The position numbers and the translations under genes were made by a program. Shown here in pieces: positions 53,680 to 61,512 of a stretch of 64,000 bases of DNA. The notes beneath the pieces were generated by a model, which saw only the letters and a program-made list of their open reading frames with translations, had not been told where the DNA came from and made no database searches. Position 1 is the stretch's first letter. Each line of letters begins with the position of its first letter. This stretch comes from Eubacterium ventriosum (GTDB taxonomy: Bacteria > Bacillota > Clostridia > Lachnospirales > Lachnospiraceae), in NCBI RefSeq assembly GCF_025150745.1, contig NZ_CP102282.1, forward strand, positions 2,615,501 through 2,679,500. Reading direction: 5' to 3'.

Positions 53680-54883
53680 TGTGTGTAATTTCCTTTCCTT
53701 GCAGTTTGCAATATGGCGTAGCAAATCCGCAAAAATAACTTTCGGTATAGTTCGGGCAGTTATTGCAATTTCCTGTACATCTACTTACCTCTTCTTTTTT
53801 CTCTACCATACCGTTTTCCTTAAACAGGGTGTTAAAGCTCTGCCTAAGTCCGTAACTGTTAAAATGTGACAGGATACCACGATATGAAGCTACCGAACGG
53901 TCTAACCTGTCTTTTCTTTCTTCTCCTGCTTTTACCTTTGCAATCTGATTTTTAAGATTACGTTTGATTTTTACCGCCGTTTTCTTCTTTAATCTGCGGT
54001 GCGTAGACCATATTCTAAAGCCTACAAAATCAACGCCCATACTACACGGTCTGATAGTCGTTTTATTATTCAAATCTAACCTTAATTCGTCTGATAAGAA
54101 CGCCCTTAACAACTCTTTGACCTCTGCCAAATACTTTTTATCGTGGTGGAGTATGATAATATCGTCCATATATCGGATGTAGTAATGCAATCCCAACTCA
54201 TGTTTTGCGTATTGGTCTACCTCATTAAGGTAAATGTTTGCAAACATCTGTGAGGTAAGGTTGCCTATCGGCATCCCCTTGTTGCTCAATCTGTCCGATA
54301 CTGCCACTTCGTCCGGCTCTTTTCCGGGCGGTAATCCAAAATTCATAGATTCGCAATTTATAATCTTTTCTAACAGGTTAAGTAATCGTTGGTCTTTAAT
54401 CCTGCGTGCTAAAATCTTTAATAAAATATCGTGGTCTACCCTGTAGAAATACTTTGATATATCCATTTTCAGATAATAGTACCGTTCCGGCTTCCTTTCA
54501 GTCTGCCTTAACCAATACTGTAACCTGTCGGCTGCCTTATGTGTTCCCTTGCCCTTGCGACAGGCGTAGGAATCAAAGATAAATGTCTTTTCGTACAACG
54601 GAAATAACTGCCTGTAAATCGCCCATTGTACTATCCTGTCCTTAAATGGCAAGGACATAATGAGCCTTTTCTTCGGCTCGTAAACATAAAAGGTGTGATA
54701 CTTTCCTACCTCGTATGTTTCATAAATTAAGTGATTCTGAATATTTATTAACTGCTCTTCGTAGTTGCGGTTGAAAATCAATACATCATCCCTGTACCTC
54801 TTTCCTTTTCTCGCTTCCTCCCAAGCCTTATGTAAATTCTCAAAATCATAAATCTTTTCGTATATATTCTTTATGCTTTGCAT
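53669..54883 (-). CDS. Reverse transcriptase of a diversity-generating retroelement
   Basis: 404 aa. The catalytic motif is YMDD at residues 238-241 (YYIRYMDDIIILH). The segment PIGNLTSQMFANIYLNEVD at 205-223 has the IGNLTSQ typical of DGR enzymes in place of the QGxxxSP of group II introns and retrons. Upstream lie a template repeat, Avd and the target gene, so the assignment is firm. The C-terminus has a cysteine-rich tail (RCTGNCNNCPNYTE, then CGFATPYC), perhaps metal-binding. It copies the template RNA with errors at adenines. Ribosome site AAGAGGT. Confidence 0.95.
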   Translation of the reverse strand: MQSIKNIYEKIYDFENLHKAWEEARKGKRYRDDVLIFNRNYEEQLINIQNHLIYETYEVGKYHTFYVYEPKKRLIMSLPFKDRIVQWAIYRQLFPLYEKTFIFDSYACRKGKGTHKAADRLQYWLRQTERKPERYYYLKMDISKYFYRVDHDILLKILARRIKDQRLLNLLEKIINCESMNFGLPPGKEPDEVAVSDRLSNKGMPIGNLTSQMFANIYLNEVDQYAKHELGLHYYIRYMDDIIILHHDKKYLAEVKELLRAFLSDELRLDLNNKTTIRPCSMGVDFVGFRIWSTHRRLKKKTAVKIKRNLKNQIAKVKAGEERKDRLDRSVASYRGILSHFNSYGLRQSFNTLFKENGMVEKKEEVSRCTGNCNNCPNYTESYFCGFATPYCKLQGKEITHNVY

Positions 54884-55054
54884 TGCATACCTCTTGTAAA
54901 TTTGTGCCGTACAAACCTAATCAGTTTTTAACCCTTTCGGACGTGACAAATATATTTCTTTTCGGCTTACGCTTACTAACTGTCTTTACAGCAATTCAAT
55001 CTTTTTCCTGTCTACAGGAACGGAAAATAACCCCTTTAACCCTGTTTGTACTGT

Positions 55055-55076
55055 CCTTGCGGTCGTAACCGTAAGG
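55055..55076 (-). ncRNA. Hairpin next to the template repeat
   Basis: CCTTGCGGT and ACCGTAAGG (one non-canonical pair) with a four-base loop, 20 bases past the template repeat on the side of the reverse transcriptase gene. It is likely part of the structured template RNA. Confidence 0.4.
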
Positions 55077-55095
55077 CTTCTTGACATAGGGGCAG

Positions 55096-55208
55096 AGCGG
55101 AGCGGAAACCAATGTTGTCGTTCGAGTTGGAACGAGGGTTATTCAAGTTGAGAGCGGACGGACCCGAATTAGAAGTATTGTTGAACGCCGACCCACGGAT
55201 AGGCAACC
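55096..55208 (-). repeat. DGR template repeat (TR), 113 bp
   Basis: Aligns without gaps to the variable repeat at 55750-55862. There are 15 differences, 13 of them at template adenines (coding sense, minus strand). In frame it would read WLPIRGSAFNNTSNSGPSAL and is loaded with AAC and AAT codons, the usual design that gives wide amino-acid choice when A is randomised. It lies between avd and the reverse transcriptase; the RNA of this region is the template for mutagenic copying. Confidence 0.95.
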
Positions 55209-55241
55209 ACCGTAACTTTGTGATTATTTCCCTATGTATTT

Positions 55242-55652
55242 TTATTTCTGTCTTTCCCTGCTGTTGACCCATTCCGAATAACCGCCTATCATTCGACCGA
55301 TTTCGTCTACCTTTCGCATCCATACTTCCCAAGTGTGGAAATTCAAACAAGGCTTTTGGTTTGGGTATAGGTTCGGGTCTTTTGCAAGTCTTAGCAGATT
55401 TCTTAATACATCAACTTCAATATCCAAATCCTGCAATGTGGTTTTCTTGTGGTACTTCTTTTCAAGTCGCACCGCCATTTCCAACATTGTATACATTGTC
55501 TTTCTTATATCGCCTGCAAGTACATACCTCTCCGTTTTCGGAAAGTCCTTTAATTGAGGGTTGCCGTACAATATCATTTCATAAATCTTTTCCTTGATAT
55601 GAAAAATATCATTGCCGTTATGTTTCTTTTCTTCCTGTTGTATCTCTTCCAC
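55242..55652 (-). CDS. avd: Avd, accessory variability determinant
   Basis: 136 aa, almost wholly helical (ERYVLAGDIRKTMYTMLEMA and DIEVDVLRNLLRLAKDPNLY). This is the four-helix-bundle pentamer that binds the DGR reverse transcriptase and the template RNA and is needed for mutagenic homing. A GTG start at 55652 follows AGGCGG. The position between target gene and template repeat is classical. Confidence 0.88.
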   Translation of the reverse strand: MEEIQQEEKKHNGNDIFHIKEKIYEMILYGNPQLKDFPKTERYVLAGDIRKTMYTMLEMAVRLEKKYHKKTTLQDLDIEVDVLRNLLRLAKDPNLYPNQKPCLNFHTWEVWMRKVDEIGRMIGGYSEWVNSRERQK

Positions 55653-55689
55653 TTTTGCAACCGCCTAACTGTAATGTATTTGCTATAAA

Positions 55690-55709
55690 GGGCGTGCTAT
55701 CGCACGCCC
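55690..55709 (-). terminator. GC-rich hairpin after the variable gene
   Basis: Perfect 8-bp stem GGGCGTGC with GCACGCCC and a four-base loop (GATA on the minus strand), followed by TTTATA. It may end the tail transcript. Hairpins of this size downstream of the variable repeat also stimulate homing in the Bordetella phage system; here it lies about 40 bp away. Confidence 0.6.
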
Positions 55710-55737
55710 TATCAGTTTTTCAGTGTTCAGTTTACAG

Positions 55738-56781
55738 TTACTCAACAAAAGCGGAGCGGAAACCAATGCTGACGAGCGAGCGGGAACGAAGGCCATTCAA
55801 GTCGAGAGCGGACGGACCCGAAACAGAAGTACTGTTGAACGCCGACCCACGGCAAGGCAACCTTTCGCCGTGGCATCTCATCCAAATCTGGTCGTTGCCA
55901 TATCCCGTTACACCGCTGTCCGGGTATAATCCAAGTGCTATAAGCAACTTCGGAATAGTTACCCCGGAAGCTGCCCCAAGGCTCTTAAATGCAATATTTC
56001 TGTAAGTATCTCCACTTGTAGGGAACTCAACCTTTGTATTTACTCTGATTCCTGCGGATGCACTTGCCTGGTCTAACTTTAATGTGCCTGCTGTTCCCGG
56101 CTCTACTAAAGTTCCGTCCGGCTTAATCGCTTTCCAAAGTGTGCTTTCCGCCGACATATCGCAATCAAGTTTCATAGAGTTACCATAAGGGATAATCTGA
56201 ATTTCTCCGTCCATAAGGCGTAATCCACCGGTCCACTCCCAAAGGTTGCCGTTAATGTCCGCAATGCCCGACATATCGTGATTGTGATACCATGTAGGCT
56301 GTCCGCTTCCTGTAAGCGTTCTCTGTGATTCTCCCTGTGGCATTGTTCCCCTCTCGTAAGGGTGGTAATAATCCTTGCCGTAGTTTGTGTTTCCGTGTGG
56401 TACAGTACCCATTTTCTGTGATAACAGGTTAAGGTACGCAAATACACCTGTCTGATTTAAGTGCCAACCTGCACCTTTCTTTTTGCAAGCTGCTACAGAC
56501 TGGTCAAAGTTGATATAGTTTCTAGGCAGGTATCCGCCTAAAGAATATGCACGGTCATTTTCTACAATATTGAGGAACTTAGACACATAAATTACGCTCT
56601 TTTCCTCTCCGTCCATAATCCAAAACGGTAATGTTTCATCTGTTCCGCCTGTGATTACATCACTATACTTTGCCTTTGGCACTGCTACCATGATGCTAGG
56701 CATCCCGGTATCATCAAAAATTACCTTGTTGTTTGCACCAAACTGTGCTACTGCACCCTGTAAATCGTCAAAGTTTGCCAT
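55738..56781 (-). CDS. DGR-diversified tail adhesin, C-type lectin / FGE-sulfatase fold
   Basis: 347 aa. The N-terminal part (residues 1-90) probably attaches to the tail. The remainder has the formylglycine-enzyme-like C-lectin pattern (NYINFDQSVAACKKKGAGWHL, GIADINGNLWEWTGGLRL, ending GFRSAF). Residues 307-344 are the variable repeat: ten codons differ from the template, including Asn to Ser, Val, Asp, Gly, Arg and Leu. The ligand-binding surface of such proteins is formed by exactly these positions, so it is the probable receptor-binding protein of the phage. AAGGAGG precedes the ATG. Confidence 0.92.
   Translation of the reverse strand: MANFDDLQGAVAQFGANNKVIFDDTGMPSIMVAVPKAKYSDVITGGTDETLPFWIMDGEEKSVIYVSKFLNIVENDRAYSLGGYLPRNYINFDQSVAACKKKGAGWHLNQTGVFAYLNLLSQKMGTVPHGNTNYGKDYYHPYERGTMPQGESQRTLTGSGQPTWYHNHDMSGIADINGNLWEWTGGLRLMDGEIQIIPYGNSMKLDCDMSAESTLWKAIKPDGTLVEPGTAGTLKLDQASASAGIRVNTKVEFPTSGDTYRNIAFKSLGAASGVTIPKLLIALGLYPDSGVTGYGNDQIWMRCHGERLPCRGSAFNSTSVSGPSALDLNGLRSRSLVSIGFRSAFVE
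55750..55862 (-). repeat. DGR variable repeat (VR), 113 bp
   Basis: Last part of the adhesin gene, ending 12 bp before its stop. The final 25 coding-strand bases (ATTGGTTTCCGCTCCGCT region) are identical with the template and act as the initiation-of-homing part. Differences: 13 at template A, one T-to-G beside a changed A, and one C-to-T. Confidence 0.95.
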
Positions 56782-56802
56782 TGTATTTTATCCTCCTTAA
56801 AA

Positions 56803-57153
56803 TTAAATTAACGCCCATAATACAAGCGTACATTTCTTCATATCAAACGGTACAGGTTCACGCTTCGTAATCGTTTTTCCGTCCTCGTCCTTTTCTCCTG
56901 TATCCACAATCTCATATCCCCTTGCCGGGATAATGACCTGTGCCACATACTCCCTTGCTTCGGTATTTACGCCAACGGTTAAGCCGTCCTGTGTGTCCTT
57001 GCAAATATCAAGCGTTACCTCTTCGTCACGCTCTCGGTTCTTGATGTTTACCATTAAATCATCATCCCCGAAAATAATTTTTGTTGTGGATACGTCATAG
57101 GCGATTTTCTCGCCCTCGTTTTTCTCAACTACAATAATCTTTGCTGCTGCCAT
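56803..57153 (-). CDS. Unknown phage tail-region protein
   Basis: 116 aa, probably all-beta (IIVVEKNEGEKIAYDVSTTK, YVAQVIIPARGYEIVDTGEK). No family recognised. Located between tail genes and the diversified adhesin, so possibly a tail-fibre connector or chaperone. GGGAGG precedes the ATG, whose A overlaps the stop of the gene before. Confidence 0.5.
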   Translation of the reverse strand: MAAAKIIVVEKNEGEKIAYDVSTTKIIFGDDDLMVNIKNRERDEEVTLDICKDTQDGLTVGVNTEAREYVAQVIIPARGYEIVDTGEKDEDGKTITKREPVPFDMKKCTLVLWALI

Positions 57154-57326
57154 TATCTGTTACCTCCCATTCTTCTTAATTCTCTATAGGCTTCCTGTGA
57201 ACGCACCGCAATGTGTTCTGCTGCTTCTCTCTGTGATGCTGTGGCATTACCTCTTACTCCGTAAGCCTGTAATACTGCTGCCGTATTTGCCTTTCTTTCA
57301 TCACTTTTGATAATTACATTTGCCAT
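57153..57326 (-). CDS. Small phage protein, 57 aa
   Basis: Starts at the ATG at 57326 (GGGAGG upstream), overlapping the previous stop (TAATG). The sequence is Ala/Arg/Glu-rich and helical (QREAAEHIAVRSQEAYRELR). Function unknown; translationally coupled to neighbours on both sides. Confidence 0.55.
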   Translation of the reverse strand: MANVIIKSDERKANTAAVLQAYGVRGNATASQREAAEHIAVRSQEAYRELRRMGGNR

Positions 57327-57820
57327 TATGCGTAACCTCCCTGTACTGTGCATTTTACCGTTACTTCCTTGGCGGCCCCGGTATACTCAATCTTGAATCC
57401 GTTTAACTGCTTATCCGTAATACGGATTTCTCCTACACCGCCTGCGTCCTTTGCTTCCGCTTCAACATTTACGGTATAGTCCAAATTGCCCCTTGGTGTG
57501 GTAAGTGCAAGGGTCTTTTTGGAATTGTTAAAAGGGTATGATTTTGTATTGGTAAGGGTTGCTTCTACAATCTCTCCCTGTAATCCCTTAATCCTGCTTT
57601 CTGCTGCACCAAGTTTAAGCATTGCAAGATTGGCGATTAACCCGGCTGATAATACCCTCTCTTCCAAATCGTTAAAGTTCTGTGCGTTCTGTGGTGTACC
57701 CTCCTGCACTACTTCGCCCTCTACGGCTTCGTGTGTGATTGTACCGTCTGCGTTCTGCACTTCCCTGTAGCGGTTGGAATACTGCGTTACATGGTCTTTC
57801 CAAATCTTAAATAATCCCAT
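57326..57820 (-). CDS. Phage tail-region protein, unknown
   Basis: 164 aa. The N-terminal half (TQYSNRYREVQNADGTITHE, TPQNAQNFNDLEERVLSAGL) resembles the short collar-like proteins found after gpI in clostridial myophages. The C-terminal half is beta-rich (PRGNLDYTVNVEAEAKDAGG). Exact role unknown. It ends overlapping the next gene by one base. Confidence 0.5.
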   Translation of the reverse strand: MGLFKIWKDHVTQYSNRYREVQNADGTITHEAVEGEVVQEGTPQNAQNFNDLEERVLSAGLIANLAMLKLGAAESRIKGLQGEIVEATLTNTKSYPFNNSKKTLALTTPRGNLDYTVNVEAEAKDAGGVGEIRITDKQLNGFKIEYTGAAKEVTVKCTVQGGYA

Positions 57821-57825
57821 TTGCT

Positions 57826-58131
57826 CTATTCCTCCTTAAAATTAAAACTGAATCGGTACAACACGCCCTGTTGTGTACCTTTTAATTTGATTGCTTCGCT
57901 CTTTTCCGCCCACAACTTACTAGCCGTATCGTACAACTGAATTTTCGTAATTGTTGTGGTCCCCGATACTTCCGGGGTAATGGAAATACTCAACGCTACC
58001 CTGCCGTCTTTTAAACGTTCTCTTGTTAAGATTTTCGCCTTGTGCATAGTACCGCCATACTCGACCATAGCGTAAGCAATGTTGGTTTCTACAAACTGCT
58101 TGAAACTCTCTAAGGCTCTTTCTGTCAGCAT
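57826..58131 (-). CDS. Phage tail-region protein, unknown
   Basis: 101 aa beginning MLTERALESFKQFVETNIAY, then beta strands (RVALSISITPEVSGTTTITK). Small proteins with this pattern stand directly after tail protein I in many clostridial prophages and are probably tail-fibre related. AAAGGAG precedes the ATG. Confidence 0.5.
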   Translation of the reverse strand: MLTERALESFKQFVETNIAYAMVEYGGTMHKAKILTRERLKDGRVALSISITPEVSGTTTITKIQLYDTASKLWAEKSEAIKLKGTQQGVLYRFSFNFKEE

Positions 58132-58158
58132 TTCTTTACTCTCCTTTACTTTTATTTG

Positions 58159-59367
58159 CTATAACCGATTCTTACCGCAACGCTTTACCTCGTATTGGTA
58201 GCTTTCGGTTTCTGCCGTGGTTGCCATTCCCTTATCAGATATTCCGGGTTTTGTGTTTGTATAAGGTTCTGTACCTGTTTTCTTCTGTCCTGTCATATCT
58301 GTTTCATAAGGGTATTGTTCTGTTTCGGTGTCTGCCACCGTCTGTATATCTCTGTCCTTTACAGTTACCGCCCTGTCGGGTGCTGTTCCTACAAATATGC
58401 TTTCAAACGGATAGGCTTGCACTTCTGTTTCTCCAACTGCTGCCACATCCGCCGTTTGATACTGTATATTTCTATCCGGCTTTGTTCCTGCAAGTTCTGA
58501 ATCAAACTTATATGCCTGCCCTGTAGCCTGTGCGGTTATTCCCTCCTGTGCTACACCTCCCGCCGTGTTTCTCTGCGGTATCGTTCCGGCTTTTGCCTGT
58601 CCTGTCTGATTGCTCGTATATTGGTATCCCATTGTGTCCGATTCGGTCACAATCTCGGTATCCTTTGTTGCAAATGTAATATTCCTGTCCGGCTTCGTTC
58701 CTGTCGGTGTAAATTCTGCCGTATATCCCGCTGCCTGTGTCATTACATCTATGACCGTATTTTCAACCGCACCAACCGTATTTCTGTGTGGTTCTGTTCC
58801 TGCCTTTAATTGCCCTGTCATAGGCACGGAATATAGCCAAAATTCCGTTTTAGGCATTACTACCACAGTAATAGACCCTTGGTAATAAAGACCGTCTAAA
58901 TGAGCCGTTAAACGCTTGTATATGTCAACCGTCTTTATAATCTCGTCATAGTCTGCTGCAACCCTTGATTCTGTCGTATCAAGTACAATACGGAATCTGT
59001 ACGGCTTTCCTCCGTAGTCGAACCACTCTTCTATCTCACTCTTTGGGTGTATTCCACCCAAAGCCATTTCAACGGCTGCCTTTGTGCCTAATTTCTGATG
59101 CACTCTTACGCTATCCCGGATAATCGCCCTTTTCGCTTCTATCGGGTAATCGTAATCGTACCAATCTACATGGAGGTCATACGCCAATACATCAAGCCAC
59201 GTTTCCGATAACTCGTTTATATTGGCATATATGATATTCTTTTTTGTCTGCTCTACTGTTTGGTGCAGTTCGTCCGCTATGAGCCGACCCAACGCAACCA
59301 TTTTTTCATCCTTTTTCAAGGCGGGCGGAAATGTTGCGTAAAAATCGGCATCTTTTAAACTATTCAT
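58159..59367 (-). CDS. Tail protein I (P2 gpI-like) with C-terminal repeats
   Basis: 402 aa from the ATG at 59367 (GGAGGGG upstream). Residues 1-185 are P2 gpI-like: LPPxL-type start DADFYATFPPALKKDE, WYDYDYPIEAKRAIIRDSVR and GTKAAVEMALGGIHPKSEIE. From about 195 there are repeated units of 30-37 residues built on G-T-x-P-x-R-N (KPDRNITFATKD, KPDRNIQYQTAD, APDRAVTVKDRD, EPYTNTKPG), probably beta repeats reaching toward the fibre. The protein caps the baseplate wedge. Confidence 0.85.
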   Translation of the reverse strand: MNSLKDADFYATFPPALKKDEKMVALGRLIADELHQTVEQTKKNIIYANINELSETWLDVLAYDLHVDWYDYDYPIEAKRAIIRDSVRVHQKLGTKAAVEMALGGIHPKSEIEEWFDYGGKPYRFRIVLDTTESRVAADYDEIIKTVDIYKRLTAHLDGLYYQGSITVVVMPKTEFWLYSVPMTGQLKAGTEPHRNTVGAVENTVIDVMTQAAGYTAEFTPTGTKPDRNITFATKDTEIVTESDTMGYQYTSNQTGQAKAGTIPQRNTAGGVAQEGITAQATGQAYKFDSELAGTKPDRNIQYQTADVAAVGETEVQAYPFESIFVGTAPDRAVTVKDRDIQTVADTETEQYPYETDMTGQKKTGTEPYTNTKPGISDKGMATTAETESYQYEVKRCGKNRL

Positions 59368-60511
59368 CTTCGACCCCTCCAAAGGTTACGGTACACTTTT
59401 TCAATACCGCAACGCTTCCCTTTGGTATCTCCGTGAATACAGGTTTTTTAATATCCGCCCTCTTTATGCCCGAATCCATAAGGATTGCATAAAAATAGGA
59501 CGGGTTAATATCCCGCCCCATTTTAGAGGTCTGCCATAATTCGTAGCTTTCCACCGCCAAATCAACCGCCCTTTTGATTTCTTTGGTGCTTGCTTCCTTG
59601 TCTTTTGGTATGTAATATGTTAATTCAATATCAAAATCAACCGTTGTCGGTGCTGCGACCGTTACCTTATCCGTCATAGGTCTTATATCATCTGCACTTA
59701 AATATGCCTGCACCTCTTTTATAAGTTCCTCGCTCGGCAACTCTCCGCCATATAGCATTATCCTTATATCTGCTACTCCGTCCTGCGGACTTTCTGCGGA
59801 TACATCACTTATTTGTGAGGATACCGCCTTAGCGTGATATATATAACTCCCTCTCGGTCCGGCGGTAGTGTAGCTTTCTTCGGATTCTCTCATACGGTTG
59901 TAATATGCGGTATCGCTTTCTTCTCCGCTTCCCCCGGCTGTTTCTGTTGTGTTTGCCACTTCCTTAAAATATAAAAATTCCTCTGTAACAAGTCTGCTTA
60001 CCTGTCCGGGTGTAAAGCCGTTTCCGTCCTCTCCTAATGTCGTGCATACCGCTTCTACCTCTGCGTATGTTTCTCCTGCTGGGAATGTCAAGTATCCCGT
60101 TGTCACAAAGTTTATGTATCCGTCTACCGTTACCTCGATTTCATCCGTTATCACATACTCCTTATCAAGTGCCGTTGTAATACTGAATCCAAGCGTTGTC
60201 CTTGCTGCCGTAGGCTGTAGCCTGTATGTGTTATGGAATATTTCACTTAATGAATCTAAATTTTGCCCTGTGGCATATCTTGGTAAGTTCTGTTTTGCCG
60301 ATTCGTTGATATTTACCCTTTCCTGTATGATTACACTTGCAAGCCAAAGGATAAACGCTCTTACAGGGTCGGCAGGGTATAAGGTTCTGCCTGTAATCTC
60401 TTCGTATCCGGCTATCAGTTTATTTACAAGTGCTTCCGTATCGGTATCCACAAACTCAACCTCGGGTAACTCACTCGGTATATTCCTCGTCGTATTCGTC
60501 ATATTCGCCAT
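59360..60511 (-). CDS. Baseplate protein J (Mu gp47 / P2 gpJ family)
   Basis: 383 aa wedge component of a contractile-tail baseplate. Family blocks are YPADPVRAFILWLASVIIQE, YATGQNLDSLSEIFHN, YTTAGPRGSYIYHAKAVSS and the terminal KGSVAVLKKCTVTFGG. The start lies inside the preceding gp25-like gene (41-bp overlap) with GGAGG upstream. It overlaps gpI by eight bases. Confidence 0.93.
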   Translation of the reverse strand: MANMTNTTRNIPSELPEVEFVDTDTEALVNKLIAGYEEITGRTLYPADPVRAFILWLASVIIQERVNINESAKQNLPRYATGQNLDSLSEIFHNTYRLQPTAARTTLGFSITTALDKEYVITDEIEVTVDGYINFVTTGYLTFPAGETYAEVEAVCTTLGEDGNGFTPGQVSRLVTEEFLYFKEVANTTETAGGSGEESDTAYYNRMRESEESYTTAGPRGSYIYHAKAVSSQISDVSAESPQDGVADIRIMLYGGELPSEELIKEVQAYLSADDIRPMTDKVTVAAPTTVDFDIELTYYIPKDKEASTKEIKRAVDLAVESYELWQTSKMGRDINPSYFYAILMDSGIKRADIKKPVFTEIPKGSVAVLKKCTVTFGGVEDE

Positions 60512-60818
60512 TTACTTCTACCTCCACTTTAGGTTTTAATATGCCCCTTTCGTAGTCTGTCGTAAAATCTATACTTACAATCTCTGCTCTCGGCTCATAT
60601 TCTCCGATTTTGTCATAAATATCTGCCGTTGCAAGTGCCGTTGCTGTTGTAATCGGTTTATCTATGTAAGCTGCATTTAATCCAAACTCACGGTTAAGCG
60701 GTATGTCATATTCTAACGAGGATAGCAAAAACCAAACATTTTGTATTACTTCCTCGTATAGTGTTTGAGGTGCAAGGTTTATAGGCTGTTCCTGTGCGGT
60801 ATCTATCGTAAAACTCAT
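60471..60818 (-). CDS. Baseplate wedge protein, GPW/gp25 family
   Basis: 115 aa lysozyme-like fold without the enzyme function in phages of this type; part of the wedge that triggers contraction. The sequence VIQNVWFLLSSLEYDIPLNREFG and the acidic C-terminal tail (GEYDEYDEEYTE) fit. It sits before gpJ as in P2 and Mu relatives. Confidence 0.85.
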   Translation of the reverse strand: MSFTIDTAQEQPINLAPQTLYEEVIQNVWFLLSSLEYDIPLNREFGLNAAYIDKPITTATALATADIYDKIGEYEPRAEIVSIDFTTDYERGILKPKVEVEVNGEYDEYDEEYTE

Positions 60819-60832
60819 TCCTGCCTGCCTTT

Positions 60833-61231
60833 CTACCTCTTTGCGTACTGTTCAAGCGATAAGGTGCTTTTGGCTATCAACAGGTTTCCTTGATTATCGA
60901 ATTTCTCATAATCTTTTGTATGTCCTGTGATAACCCATTGGCTGCCGTATTTCTTACCGCCGATAACAAGCGTAAGGATTTTTCCTTTCTTTCTGTACTT
61001 GTCTATTTTGTTCTGCATTTTCTTGGGATTTACCCCAAGAAATGCGGATAGATAAATGGTAAGGCTCGCCGTGTCTGCATCATTGTATTGAAACTCTAAT
61101 AACGGCTTTTTAAGATGCCTTGTGTGTTTTGCATAATTGGTTTTACTGTCTATCTTCAAATCGTCAAAGGTTCTTACCTTATTTGCCGATACCTTAAAGA
61201 CAATATCCCCAAGTGTTCCAATCTCTGCCAT
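60833..61231 (-). CDS. Phage tail protein U (gpU-like)
   Basis: 132 aa from the ATG at 61231 (AGGAGGTATC upstream, overlapping the stop of the gpV-like gene). The sequence MAEIGTLGDIVFKVSANKVR followed by LLEFQYNDADTASLTIYLSA and WVITGHTKDYEKFDNQGNL is typical of the gpU / phage P2 GpU family that acts at the tail terminus or hub. Confidence 0.8.
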   Translation of the reverse strand: MAEIGTLGDIVFKVSANKVRTFDDLKIDSKTNYAKHTRHLKKPLLEFQYNDADTASLTIYLSAFLGVNPKKMQNKIDKYRKKGKILTLVIGGKKYGSQWVITGHTKDYEKFDNQGNLLIAKSTLSLEQYAKR

Positions 61232-61512
61232 TAGATACCTCCTATAACAAAACCGTCCCCCTCTCCGTCCGGCTTGAATATGCACAATACCCATTGCCCT
61301 ACGGTTGGAATCCAAGGTTTTACTTTAATCTTGCATCCTGTTTCACATTCCACGGTTGGCGGTCGTTTTACAATCCTTAAATCTCCTGTAACTATGCCCT
61401 GGTCCGGAATCTGTACCCTTGCGGTCATTTCTCCGGCGTTTACCTTACTTACCTGTCCGATTCTTACAATATCTTTTAGTTCCTGCATATCTGTACTGCT
61501 GAATCCTGCCAT
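61231..61512 (-). CDS. Baseplate assembly protein V-like (spike OB domain)
   Basis: 93 aa with an OB-fold pattern: GQVSKVNAGEMTARVQIPDQ and WIPTVGQWVLCIFKPDGEGD. Much shorter than P2 gpV, as in many clostridial phages, where the rest of the spike is absent or separate. Position between gpD and gpU supports it. GGAGGGG precedes the ATG. Confidence 0.75.
   Translation of the reverse strand: MAGFSSTDMQELKDIVRIGQVSKVNAGEMTARVQIPDQGIVTGDLRIVKRPPTVECETGCKIKVKPWIPTVGQWVLCIFKPDGEGDGFVIGGI

Noticed and set aside
53669-54883. Group II intron or retron as origin of the reverse transcriptase
   Set aside because: No maturase or endonuclease domain, no intron RNA ends and no msr/msd structure, whereas IGNLTSQ, Avd and matching template and variable repeats are present.
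55036-55350. A minus-strand open frame across the template repeat and the end of avd
   Set aside because: The template repeat mimics the coding sequence of the adhesin end. The frame overlaps avd in another phase and lacks a start site; it is template RNA, not a gene.
59857-59869. Thirteen-base match (GTCCGGCGGTAGT) between the spacer at 11331-11360 and the prophage gpJ gene
   Set aside because: A match of this length is expected by chance about once in two such comparisons; the rest of the spacer does not match. It may reflect a shared conserved TTAG motif in a related phage gene.
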